From an uncultured Rickettsiales bacterium (GTDB lineage Bacteria; Pseudomonadota; Alphaproteobacteria; RF32; CAG-239): a stretch of 24,937 nt of DNA. The stretch is from positions 1-24,937 of the forward strand of contig URXV01000015.1 in assembly GCA_900551865.1 (NCBI GenBank), in the 5' to 3' direction. A program made the translations under genes and the position numbers. The notes under the pieces are model-generated. The model searched no databases. It was not told the DNA's origin and saw nothing but the letters and a program-made list of their open reading frames with translations. Below are positions 1-7,528 of this stretch, piece after piece. The number at the start of each line of letters is the position of its first letter. Positions within the stretch are counted from its first letter, which is position 1.

Positions 1-2
1 AA

Positions 3-257
3 GAGGAACAGGGGCAATTCAAAAGCGTGGTGCTTGAGGTCTTCAACCCCGAACGTGATTCCCGCCCGCAGCCAGCCGAAGTCATCGTACTCGGCAAAAA
101 GCTGGCAGTTTCCGGCGGCTACGAAAAAGAATTGAACCGGGTTTTGCAGGGACAGGGCGACAGCGGCAACTCCGCCAACGCGCAATCCGCTGCCGATGAC
201 AACTCTGCCGTCTCGTCATTCGTCTCCCGCCTCGGCAAACTCTTCGGCGGAAGATAA
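3..257 (+). CDS. C-terminal part of an unrecognised protein (5' end outside the window)
   Basis: An open frame enters from the left edge (first complete codon at 3) and stops with TAA at 255-257, leaving about 84 residues. The visible part begins with a mixed hydrophobic/charged stretch (VVLEVFNPERDS, then AEVIVLGKKLAV), continues into a charged helix-like segment (YEKELNRVL) and ends in a Gln/Asn/Ser/Ala-rich linker and a short basic amphipathic tail (FVSRLGKLFGGR). I do not recognise a family. The DNA is clearly more GC-rich than the rest of the window, with many C- or G-ending codons, so its codon use differs from yajC-secDF just downstream. An intrinsic terminator at 395-431 separates it from yajC, so it is probably not in that operon. 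Coding status is supported by the open frame and protein-like composition only. Confidence 0.6.
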   Translation, partial: EEQGQFKSVVLEVFNPERDSRPQPAEVIVLGKKLAVSGGYEKELNRVLQGQGDSGNSANAQSAADDNSAVSSFVSRLGKLFGGR

Positions 258-394
258 CCCGCCTGCCGTGTCTGTTCCCTTCCGGGCAAAATCTTCGGCA
301 GATAAGTCCTGTTTACCGGACTTTCTCTCCGGCAGCTTTTGCAGCGGTAAAGAAAACAATTGCCATTATCTTCTTTTGTTGTAAAAACCGTGGT

Positions 395-431
395 AAATCT
401 GCGAGTTTAATGTTGTGCCGCAGATTTTTTT
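395..431 (+). terminator. Rho-independent terminator before yajC
   Basis: AAATCTGCG (395-403) pairs perfectly with CGCAGATTT (419-427) across a 15-base loop, and a run of seven T follows (425-431). It would end transcription of the GC-rich gene to its left and insulate yajC-secDF. Confidence 0.75.
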
Positions 432-479
432 ACCCTAAACTCTCCTCAGCATAATTAAATTTTAATGGAGAACACCACA

Positions 480-818
480 ATGTTTATAACAGAAGCTATT
501 GCTGCGACTGAAACGGCTGCTGCTGTAGAGCCGAGCCCGATGGCCGGTTTCCTCATCCAGCTGGTACTTGTTTTTGCAATCTTTTATTTTCTGCTGATTC
601 GGCCTCAGCAAAAGAAGATGAAAGAACATGAGGATATGCTGAACGCAATCAAACCTAAGGACGAAATAATCACCGGCGGCGGCATATATGCCAAAGTTGT
701 CAAAGCCGATGATGCTGTTCTGACGGTAGAAATAGCAAACGGTGTTGAAATCAAAATCTCCCGTTCCAGCGTCAGGGAAGTGGTTTCTGAAACCAAAGAA
801 AATTCGGAAAAAAAATAA
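480..818 (+). CDS. yajC: YajC, Sec translocon accessory subunit
   Basis: Small single-pass inner-membrane protein that associates with SecD-SecF and the SecYEG translocon. The product of 112 residues has a short Ala/Thr-rich N-terminus, one membrane segment at about residues 21-40 (FLIQLVLVFAIFYFLLI), the family hallmark RPQQKKMKEHE directly after it, and the cytoplasmic core with GDEIITGGG-like spacing (KDEIITGGGIYAKV). A longer reading from ATG 465 would add five residues. I prefer ATG 480 because GGAG at 467-470 lies 9 bases before it, while nothing resembling a ribosome-binding site precedes 465. Alphaproteobacterial YajC proteins also typically begin MF-I. It is followed 20 bases later by secD, the standard order for this operon. 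Confidence 0.93.
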   Translation: MFITEAIAATETAAAVEPSPMAGFLIQLVLVFAIFYFLLIRPQQKKMKEHEDMLNAIKPKDEIITGGGIYAKVVKADDAVLTVEIANGVEIKISRSSVREVVSETKENSEKK

Positions 819-838
819 CTTAACAGAGAGAACGAATA

Positions 839-2386
839 ATGTACAAATTATCATTACAAAGAATAGTTATGATTTTGGCGATATGTTTGCTTGGCATATT
901 TTTTGCTGTTCCGAACTTCGTCAAAGATCCTAAAACGACGCTGCCGTCATGGTGGCAGCCTGTAAATCTGGGATTGGATTTGCAGGGCGGTTCCAGTTTG
1001 CTGCTTGAAGTGGATATAGATACCGCGTTAAAAGACAGAATGCAGGCTTTGGAAGATTCTGCCCGTGCTTCGCTGAAAGAGGCCAGAATCCGTTATCAAA
1101 GCATAAATTCCGGCGCTGACGGGCTGAAAGTAAAAATTGAAAACGCTAACGCCCGTTCCAAGGCATTAACGCCGCTGCGCAAGATGGACGACGGATTGAA
1201 GGTCGCTGACAACGGCAGCGGAACGCTTGTCGTTACTTATGATGAACCTGCGTTAAATGAAATCAAAAGAAAGCTGGTCGACCAGTCTATTGAAATTGTC
1301 CGTAAGCGTATCGACGAATACGGAACCAATGAACCGATTATTCAGAGCCAGGGATACGGGCGTATTCTGGTTCAGTTGCCTGGTATCCAGAATCCGGAAG
1401 AAGTAAAGATTTTGCTCGGCAAAACCGCTAAAATGACATTCCATCTGGTTGACAGTTCGACGACAGCCGCCGAAGCCAAACGCGGTAAGCTGAAAAGTTC
1501 TTCGCGTTTAATCCGCGGTATAGAGGGCGAGCAGTATGTTATTGTTAGAAAGCCTGCCGTCGGCGGCGAAACATTGACAGATGCCGGCGTATCTTTTCAG
1601 GACGGAGCTCCTGCGGTCAGCTTTAAGTTTAATAATCTTGGCGCCAAGAAGTTTGGAGAGGTAACCAAAAACAATGTTGGCGAGCAGCTGGCAATCGTTT
1701 TGGACGACGAGGTTATTTCCGCTCCGACGATTCAATCGGCGATTACGGGCGGTTCGGGCGTTATTACCGGAAATTACACCTCCGAAAGTGCTCAGGAATT
1801 GGCTTTGCTTTTGCGTTCCGGTGCTTTGCCTGCTCCGCTGAATATTCTTGAAGAAAGAACCGTTGGTGCCGGTTTGGGTGCCGATTCTATCGAAGCCGGT
1901 ATCTTTGCGTCAATAATCGGTTTTATCGGAGTCGTTGTTTTCCTCGTGCTGGCATATGGCCTGTTTGGGGTGTTTACGACAATTACGGTTTTCCTAAATC
2001 TGTTTTTAATGTTGGGCGCATTGAGCTTAATCGGCGCAACGCTGACGCTTCCGGGTATTGCCGGTATCATTTTGACAATCGGTATGGCAGTTGACGCAAA
2101 CGTTCTTATTTTTGAACGTATGCGGGAAGAAGTCAAAAACGGCCGCTCTATAAAAGATGCCGTAGAAAGCGGTTTCTCTATCGCTTGGGGGACGATTATT
2201 GACTCGAACCTGACGACGCTTATTGCCGCTGCGGTACTGTTCTATTTTGGCAGCGGTCCTGTCAGAGGCTTTGCCGTAACGCTCGCAATCGGTATTGCGA
2301 CGTCAATGTTTACGTCCGTAACGGTAACAAGGCTGATTATTGCGGCATGGTTTAACCGCTATAAGCCGAAAGCTTTACCGATTTAA
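839..2386 (+). CDS. secD: SecD, protein translocase subunit
   Basis: RND-superfamily membrane protein that uses the proton-motive force to help pull preproteins through SecYEG on the periplasmic side. The 515-residue product has a first membrane helix at about residues 8-25, then the SecD signature NLGLDLQGGSSLLLEV (43-58) and a large periplasmic region with the conserved segments IVRKRIDEYG and RILVQLPG. A C-terminal block of five membrane helices starts near residue 350 and includes GMAVDANVLIFERMREE, the conserved helix-4 motif. AGAGAG at 825-830 sits 8 bases before the ATG. The length is typical of single-gene SecD, not the fused SecDF form. It is in an operon with yajC (20-base gap) and secF (19-base gap). 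Confidence 0.97.
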   Translation: MYKLSLQRIVMILAICLLGIFFAVPNFVKDPKTTLPSWWQPVNLGLDLQGGSSLLLEVDIDTALKDRMQALEDSARASLKEARIRYQSINSGADGLKVKIENANARSKALTPLRKMDDGLKVADNGSGTLVVTYDEPALNEIKRKLVDQSIEIVRKRIDEYGTNEPIIQSQGYGRILVQLPGIQNPEEVKILLGKTAKMTFHLVDSSTTAAEAKRGKLKSSSRLIRGIEGEQYVIVRKPAVGGETLTDAGVSFQDGAPAVSFKFNNLGAKKFGEVTKNNVGEQLAIVLDDEVISAPTIQSAITGGSGVITGNYTSESAQELALLLRSGALPAPLNILEERTVGAGLGADSIEAGIFASIIGFIGVVVFLVLAYGLFGVFTTITVFLNLFLMLGALSLIGATLTLPGIAGIILTIGMAVDANVLIFERMREEVKNGRSIKDAVESGFSIAWGTIIDSNLTTLIAAAVLFYFGSGPVRGFAVTLAIGIATSMFTSVTVTRLIIAAWFNRYKPKALPI

Positions 2387-2405
2387 TTGATAAGGAATAA
2401 CTAAA

Positions 2406-3341
2406 ATGACTATGTTAAAATGGATTACTAAAGATACTAATATCAATTTTATGGGAGCCAGACATTTTACGTATGCCCTGTCGTCCCTGTTGGTGATATT
2501 ATCATTTGCCAGTATGTATATCAAAGGGTTTAACTTTGGTATCGATTTCTCTGGCGGCGTATTGATGGAAATAAAGTCAGAACAGCCGATTAATGTAGAG
2601 GAAATCCGCTCCAAATTAAGCGTTGTAAAGCTAGACGAATTAAATTTGCAGACGATTGGTTTGGATGGCAAAGAGCTGATGATTCGTGCTCAGGCAGACA
2701 ATGCAAACGAAGTAGCCCAGCGCAAAGCTGTTGCGGAAATCCGGGAAATCTTGGGCAGCGGCTATGAATACCGCCGCGTGGAAACCGTTGGGCCTCAGGT
2801 GGGCGATGAATTGAAAACGGCAGGAATTGTCGCTTCTGTTCTGGCTATTCTGGCGATTGCAATATATATATGGATACGGTTTGAGTGGCAATTTGCTGTT
2901 GGCACTTTATTGGGATTGTTTCATGATACCGTAATCACGGTTGGATTGTTGTCGTTTTTCCGGTTTGATTTCAGCTTAACAACGGTTGCCGCAATCCTGA
3001 CATTGGTCGGTTATTCCGTGAATGACAAGGTTGTAACCTATGACCGTATTCGTGAAAATCTGAAAAAATATCGCAAAATGCCTCAGGAAGAACTGATTAA
3101 TAAAAGCGTCAACGATATTTTCTCCCGTACGTTGTTAACGGGCGTAACAACGCTTGTTGCCGTCATTCCGTTATACCTTTGGGGCGGTGATGCACTGGAA
3201 AGCTTTGCGTTCACGATATTAGCCGGATTGATTATCGGTACTTATTCTTCAATTTATGTATCGGCAGCGGTCTTGAATTTGTTTGACTTAAGGGCTGTCA
3301 ACCACAAAGATGAAGATAATTATTTCGGTTCAATCGGCTAA
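2406..3341 (+). CDS. secF: SecF, protein translocase subunit
   Basis: Partner of SecD in the proton-driven SecDF complex of the inner membrane. The 311-residue product has membrane helix 1 near residues 20-40, then the family signature FGIDFSGGVLMEI and a short periplasmic domain. Five more helices follow, with the motif LVGYSVNDKVVTYDRIREN in the fourth-helix position and TTLVAVIPLYLWGG near the end. AAGGAA at 2392-2397 lies 8 bases upstream of ATG 2406. The gene is the last of the yajC-secD-secF operon, since a strong terminator follows at 3369-3406. No truncation or missing motif was seen. Confidence 0.97.
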   Translation: MTMLKWITKDTNINFMGARHFTYALSSLLVILSFASMYIKGFNFGIDFSGGVLMEIKSEQPINVEEIRSKLSVVKLDELNLQTIGLDGKELMIRAQADNANEVAQRKAVAEIREILGSGYEYRRVETVGPQVGDELKTAGIVASVLAILAIAIYIWIRFEWQFAVGTLLGLFHDTVITVGLLSFFRFDFSLTTVAAILTLVGYSVNDKVVTYDRIRENLKKYRKMPQEELINKSVNDIFSRTLLTGVTTLVAVIPLYLWGGDALESFAFTILAGLIIGTYSSIYVSAAVLNLFDLRAVNHKDEDNYFGSIG

Positions 3342-3368
3342 TTTAGCTGAAACGTAGCCAAATTTCAA

Positions 3369-3406
3369 AGCTCCCCGGCAGAAAATTGTCGGGGAGCTCT
3401 TTTATT
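3369..3406 (+). terminator. Rho-independent terminator after secF
   Basis: AGCTCCCCG (3369-3377) pairs with CGGGGAGCT (3390-3398). The stem can extend inward through a G-T wobble and two further pairs to a short A-rich loop, and TTTTATT follows. The hairpin also lies just past the end of the minus-strand gene at 3426-3674, so it may serve both converging transcripts, but the T-tract is better on the plus strand. Confidence 0.85.
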
Positions 3407-3425
3407 GAAAAAAATGTTTCTGAAC

Positions 3426-3674
3426 CTAATTATAAAATCTGTGGGCTGCTTGTTTAGTTTGTACTTTGGGAGGAGTAAATTTGCAAAGTTCGGGCGCTCC
3501 TTCTACACGTTTAAATACTTCTTCTGCGAAGGCCATCTTGGCTACGTGTGTAATAAAAAGCGGACGTTCTAATTTCAATTTGCCGAGTGTTTCTTCCAGA
3601 GCTTCGAAGCTGTCATAAATCGTACCGACAAACATAAGGTTGTCTTTTAATTTATCTCTGCTCGCTTTTTCCAT
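3426..3674 (-). CDS. Small hypothetical protein (82 residues)
   Basis: I recognise no family. The product is soluble-looking with no membrane helix. It has a Lys-rich start (MEKASRDKLKDNLMF), a helical Glu/Leu-rich middle (FEALEETLGKLKLERP), and a Pro/Lys/Gln-rich tail. Two in-frame ATGs lie six bases apart. I chose the inner one (3674) because GAGG ends 7 bases before it but only 1 base before the outer one (3680). A TATAAT lies a few bases further upstream on the same strand, which would give a very short leader. It is one of two small orphan genes on this strand between secF and gatB. They are 115 bases apart, so they are probably separately transcribed. Confidence 0.6.
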   Translation of the reverse strand: MEKASRDKLKDNLMFVGTIYDSFEALEETLGKLKLERPLFITHVAKMAFAEEVFKRVEGAPELCKFTPPKVQTKQAAHRFYN

Positions 3675-3789
3675 TTTCATACCTCACAAAAATTATAAAC
3701 CAAACACTGAAAAAGTATGAGTTGGAAAACTTTTTTAAAGCTCTTAATAAAGCTATATTGACACAATAATATTGTAAAAAAAACCGATT

Positions 3790-3984
3790 CTAAATCATAA
3801 ATTTCTGCCGAATTTGTTCACTGTGATTGAATTTTATGTTTTTGGAGCCCGATACAAAGTGCTTTTTATGCCAATTGTCAGCAACCATACCGACAAGCTC
3901 GCTGTCCATTTCATGATGTTCCGCAAAATTAAACCGGTTTGCCAAATCATATACAATATAATTGGCAATATTTACTTTATTCAT
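3790..3984 (-). CDS. Small hypothetical protein (64 residues)
   Basis: I recognise no family. The product is hydrophilic, rich in Asn, His and Glu (for example AEHHEMDSELVGMV), with no membrane segment or Cys pair. The main evidence that it is a gene is an excellent ribosome-binding site: AGGAGG ends 6 bases before the ATG on the minus strand, better than most sites in this window. The base composition matches its surroundings. About 165 bases separate it from the end of gatB upstream on the same strand, so it could be read from its own promoter or by read-through from gatCAB. I saw no clear intrinsic terminator between gatB and this gene. Confidence 0.6.
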   Translation of the reverse strand: MNKVNIANYIVYDLANRFNFAEHHEMDSELVGMVADNWHKKHFVSGSKNIKFNHSEQIRQKFMI

Positions 3985-4148
3985 AACAAACCTCCTCTCA
4001 AATTGATGCTATCAATATAAAGAGTTGTTTTTGCAAAATAAAGGGATGTAAAACCAATGTCTATGTTTATAAGGTGTTTTTTGCTCTGGACACCTGTATT
4101 GATAAACCTAAAGTTCTAGTTTTACTTAATTTTTTATTAAAATTTAAT

Positions 4149-5606
4149 CTACCCCAGTTTCTCTTTCAACAGTTTGTTCACAAGTCCGGGATTTGCTTTT
4201 CCCTGCGATTGCTTCATTACCTGTCCGACAAACCAGCCGATAAGCGCCGTTTTACCACCTCTGTAGCTTGCAACATTATCCGGATTCGCAGCAAGAACGG
4301 CGTCAATAACAGCTTCAATCGCCGAAGTGTCCGTAACTTGTTTCAATCCTCTTTTTTCTACGATTATTTCCGGATCTTCTGACGTTTCGACCATAATCTC
4401 AAAAACATCTTTGGCAATTTTCCCTGAAATGACATCCTTACAGATTAAATCAACAAGTTTTCCCAAATTCTCCGCGCTTACAGGCGAGTTGGCTATATCT
4501 AGATTTTTCCTCTTCAGCATGGCAAAGAAATCGCCCATCAGCCAGTTGGCTACCTTCTTGGCATCTCGTCCGTTAGCAGCTTTTTCAAAAAAATCTGCGG
4601 TTTCTTTATTTTCGCAAATAACCATTGCATCGTAAGGCGTCAGACCCAACTGCGAAATAAACCGGGATTTTTTTGCATCAGGAAGTTCTATAAGTTCATC
4701 TTTAATTTTATTAATAAATTCATCGCTTAAAACTAACGGTGGCAAATCCGGTTCGGGAAAATAACGGTAATCATGAGCAAATTCTTTTTTGCGCATAACC
4801 TTGGTCGACAATGTGGCCGGGTCAAACTGTCTGGTTTCCTGGCAAATTTCTCCACCGTTTTCATATACTTCAATATGCCGCCGTGCTTCCGATTCAATTG
4901 CCTGCATCACAAATTTAACGCTGTTGACGTTTTTCATCTCGCAGCGGGTTCTTAATTCGTCTGTACCGTACGGGCGAACCGATACGTTGACGTCGCAGCG
5001 CATGGAGCCTTCATCCATATTGCCGTCGCAGGTTCCGAGATAACGTACAATGGAACGCAACTTGCGTAGAAAAGCACCAGCTTCTTCAGGCGCTCCGAAA
5101 TCCGGTTTGGTAACAATTTCCATCAGACCGACGCCGGCTCTGTTCAAATCGATAAAACTTTTGTGCGGATCAATATCGTGAATGGATTTTCCGGCATCCT
5201 GCTCAATGTGCATTCTTTCAATTCTGATTCTTTTGCTTTCGCCGTCAGGCAAATCAATATCAATATAACCCTCTCCGACAATCGGATATAAAAACTGTGT
5301 AATCTGATACCCTTGGGGGAGATCCGCATAAAAATAGTTTTTGCGGGAAAATTCAGAATATTTATTAATGACGGCATTCAGGCCTAATCCGGTTTTAATA
5401 GCCTGATGGACGCATTCCGCATTAAGCGTGGGCAGCATTCCCGGCATTCCGGCGTCAACAAAAGAAACGTTTTCATTGACGTCATCGCCGAATTCGGCAG
5501 AAGCTCCGCTGAAAATTTTAGACTTTGAAATTATCTGGCAATGAATTTCCAGTCCGCAGACAATTTCCCATTTTCCTTTTTCCGTTTCGATAATGTATTC
5601 TGACAT
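4149..5606 (-). CDS. gatB: GatB, Asp-tRNA(Asn)/Glu-tRNA(Gln) amidotransferase subunit B
   Basis: Kinase and tRNA-binding subunit of GatCAB. It phosphorylates Glu or Asp on the mischarged tRNA so that ammonia from GatA can amidate it. The 485-residue product begins with the catalytic cradle (WEIVCGLEIHCQI) and carries the family motifs LPQGYQITQFLYPI, GVGLMEIVTKPD and MDEGSMRCDVNVSVRP. After residue about 290 it has the helical and YqeY-like tail domain ending LVNKLLKEKLG. AGGA lies 8 bases before the start. Only 3 bases separate it from the gatA stop codon, so it is translationally coupled as the last gene of gatC-gatA-gatB. The length is normal. Confidence 0.97.
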   Translation of the reverse strand: MSEYIIETEKGKWEIVCGLEIHCQIISKSKIFSGASAEFGDDVNENVSFVDAGMPGMLPTLNAECVHQAIKTGLGLNAVINKYSEFSRKNYFYADLPQGYQITQFLYPIVGEGYIDIDLPDGESKRIRIERMHIEQDAGKSIHDIDPHKSFIDLNRAGVGLMEIVTKPDFGAPEEAGAFLRKLRSIVRYLGTCDGNMDEGSMRCDVNVSVRPYGTDELRTRCEMKNVNSVKFVMQAIESEARRHIEVYENGGEICQETRQFDPATLSTKVMRKKEFAHDYRYFPEPDLPPLVLSDEFINKIKDELIELPDAKKSRFISQLGLTPYDAMVICENKETADFFEKAANGRDAKKVANWLMGDFFAMLKRKNLDIANSPVSAENLGKLVDLICKDVISGKIAKDVFEIMVETSEDPEIIVEKRGLKQVTDTSAIEAVIDAVLAANPDNVASYRGGKTALIGWFVGQVMKQSQGKANPGLVNKLLKEKLG

Positions 5607-5609
5607 ATT

Positions 5610-7064
5610 TTATATCCTAACAAAATTAGCGCCGCGTTCCAGCTGGTAGGCTGTTTTGAAAATAGTCCCTTCATCAAAGGCCTTGCCGATAAGCTGCATG
5701 CCTAACGGCAGCCCGTGAGAGGAAAGCCCTATCGGTAAACTTAGAGCAGGAAGTCCGGCAAGGTTGACAGACACCGTAAATACGTCATTCAAATACATGT
5801 TTATCGGATTTTCCATCATAGATTTGTCGCCAATGGCAAAGGGTTCAACCGGACTCGTCGGCGTTAAAATAATATCACACTTTTGAAAAGCCTCGTCAAA
5901 ATCGTTTTTAATCAGGCGGCGGAGCTTTTGTGCCTTCAGGTAATATGCGTCGTAATATCCGGCAGACAATACATAAGTGCCGATGAGGATGCGGCGTTTG
6001 ACTTCTTTGCCAAAACCTTCGGTTCTCGTATTTATATAAAGCTCATCAAGGCCGTTGCCGTCAACCCTCAGGCCATATCTGACACCGTCATATCTCGCAA
6101 GGTTGGAAGAGGCTTCTGCCGGCGCAATGACATAATAGGCCGGCAGGGCATATTGCGTATGCGGCAGGCTGATTCTGACAATTTCAGCCCCTGCTGCTTT
6201 CAGAATTTCAGCAGCCTTATCCCAATACCCTGTTACTTCGGCGTTTAGTCCTTCCGGTCTGTATTCGTCAGGAATTCCGATTTTCAGGCCTTTAATACTT
6301 TGTCCGATAAAAGCGGCAAAATCGGGAACTTCTTTTCTGGACGAAGTTGAATCTTTATCGTCATATCCGGCCATGCTGTTGAGCATTAAAGCACAGTCGG
6401 TAACGTCTTTGCAAATAGGCCCTGCCTGATCAAGTGAAGATGCAAAAGCAACAATACCGTAGCGGGAACAACGTCCGTATGTCGGTTTAATGCCGGTAAC
6501 GCCGCAAAAAGCAGATGGTTCGCGAATTGAGCCGCCGGTATCTGTTCCTGTTGCAGCAGCACACATCTTTGCGGCTACGGCAGCGGCCGAACCGCCGGAG
6601 GAACCTCCGGCAACAAGCGGCTTTTCTTTGCTCCACGGATTAATTGCCGGCCCGAAATAACTTGTTTCGTTACTTCCTCCCATTGCAAATTCGTCCATAT
6701 TCAACTTGCCGAGAAACAAAGCCCCGTCGTCAAGCAGGTTTTGTGTAACCGTCGATTCGTAAGGCGGTATAAAATTTTCAAGAATATGTGAACAAGCCGT
6801 CGTTCTCAGACCTTTGGTGCAAAACAGGTCTTTTATGCCCAGGGGAATACCCTCCAGTTTACGGTTTGAACCGTCGGCATATTTGGCCTCTGCAGCTTTA
6901 GCCTTTTCCAAAGCCTGTTCGCTCGCTGTTGTAATATAGGCGTTATATTTTTTATTGCTTTCCATTGATTCGATATAAGCCTGCGTAAGCTCAACAGGTG
7001 AGATTTCTCTGCGTTTAAGTTTTGCAAGGGCTTCGCCAATAGTCAAATCTGTCAGTGTATTCAT
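5610..7064 (-). CDS. gatA: GatA, amidotransferase subunit A (amidase)
   Basis: Glutaminase subunit of GatCAB, an amidase-signature enzyme that releases ammonia from Gln and channels it to GatB. The Ser-cisSer-Lys triad is visible: Lys78 in GIPLGIKDLF, the Ser pair at about 155-156 in GGSSGGSAAA, and Ser179 in GTDTGGSIREP. The following GIKPTYGRCSRYGIVAFASS block is also intact. The product has 484 residues, typical of the family. GGAG inside the end of gatC lies 8 bases before the ATG, and the gap to gatC is 5 bases. The presence of gatCAB implies that this organism makes Gln-tRNA and/or Asn-tRNA by the indirect route. Confidence 0.98.
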   Translation of the reverse strand: MNTLTDLTIGEALAKLKRREISPVELTQAYIESMESNKKYNAYITTASEQALEKAKAAEAKYADGSNRKLEGIPLGIKDLFCTKGLRTTACSHILENFIPPYESTVTQNLLDDGALFLGKLNMDEFAMGGSNETSYFGPAINPWSKEKPLVAGGSSGGSAAAVAAKMCAAATGTDTGGSIREPSAFCGVTGIKPTYGRCSRYGIVAFASSLDQAGPICKDVTDCALMLNSMAGYDDKDSTSSRKEVPDFAAFIGQSIKGLKIGIPDEYRPEGLNAEVTGYWDKAAEILKAAGAEIVRISLPHTQYALPAYYVIAPAEASSNLARYDGVRYGLRVDGNGLDELYINTRTEGFGKEVKRRILIGTYVLSAGYYDAYYLKAQKLRRLIKNDFDEAFQKCDIILTPTSPVEPFAIGDKSMMENPINMYLNDVFTVSVNLAGLPALSLPIGLSSHGLPLGMQLIGKAFDEGTIFKTAYQLERGANFVRI

Positions 7065-7069
7065 CTTGT

Positions 7070-7357
7070 TTACTCCACAACCTTGGGTACGACAAAATAG
7101 CCGAATTCCTGTGCCGGTGCATTTTTCAGAATTTGCTCGCTCATTTGCCCGGCTGTTATATTATCCTGCCTTAAAGTCAGTGCTTCGTCATTTACCGACA
7201 CAAGCGGTTCAACATTGTCTGTATTGACCTCTCCGAGCTTTTCTACCCATTCCAGAATGTTGTTAAATTCAATTTTCGTTTCTTCAAGCTTTTCAGGTTC
7301 AACCTTGAGCCGAGCCAGAAAAGCAACCTTTCTAACTGTTTCGTTGTCCACAGACAT
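7070..7357 (-). CDS. gatC: GatC, amidotransferase subunit C
   Basis: Small subunit that wraps around GatA and GatB and stabilises the complex. The product has 95 residues, starting MSVDNETVRKVAFLARL and ending with the typical tail (QEFGYFVVPKVVE). The open frame extends further upstream to 7450, but I place the start at 7357. AAGGAG lies 7 bases before that ATG, the resulting length matches the family, and the upstream extension is basic and non-conserved in appearance. It is the first gene of the gatC-gatA-gatB operon, divergent from the glycan-modification operon that starts at 7529. Confidence 0.95.
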   Translation of the reverse strand: MSVDNETVRKVAFLARLKVEPEKLEETKIEFNNILEWVEKLGEVNTDNVEPLVSVNDEALTLRQDNITAGQMSEQILKNAPAQEFGYFVVPKVVE

Positions 7358-7385
7358 TGGCATTCTCCTTGCAAAATACCCTAAT

Positions 7386-7413
7386 TTTCTATCACTGCCA
7401 GCTTTTTTTGCAA
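7386..7413 (-). promoter_or_regulatory. Candidate sigma70-type promoter for gatCAB
   Basis: Read on the minus strand, TTGCAA (-35, 7408-7413) is separated by 16 bases from TAGAAA (-10, 7386-7391), about 30 bases upstream of the gatC start. This is by inspection only; the -10 match is moderate. Confidence 0.4.
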
Positions 7414-7469
7414 GTTTAAATTTTTCCAAAACAGAAAAAAGTGGATGCACGTTTCAGGTAATATTTTTC

Positions 7470-7498
7470 TTGCCAAAATATTTTTTCTTGTATCTAAT
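7470..7498 (+). promoter_or_regulatory. Candidate sigma70-type promoter for the Lgm-like operon
   Basis: TTGCCA (7470-7475), 17 bases, then TCTAAT (7493-7498), some 30 bases before the proposed start codon at 7529. It lies in the divergent spacer shared with gatC. Confidence 0.4.
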
Positions 7499-7528
7499 AT
7501 AAATGTTTTAAATATATGGGTAAAAGTC

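Noticed and set aside
196..384. Open frame overlapping the end of the first gene
   Set aside because: It lies in another frame over the GC-rich coding end and runs into spacer; no start signal and low-complexity Ser-rich translation.
3739..3776. Short palindromes AGCT...AGCT and ACAATA/TATTGT between the two small minus-strand genes
   Set aside because: Stems of 4-6 pairs, AT-rich, without a T-run on the transcribed strand; expected by chance at this composition.
7358..7450. N-terminal extension of GatC by 31 residues
   Set aside because: The inner ATG has a well-spaced AAGGAG and gives the usual family length; the extension looks non-conserved and overlaps the likely promoter.
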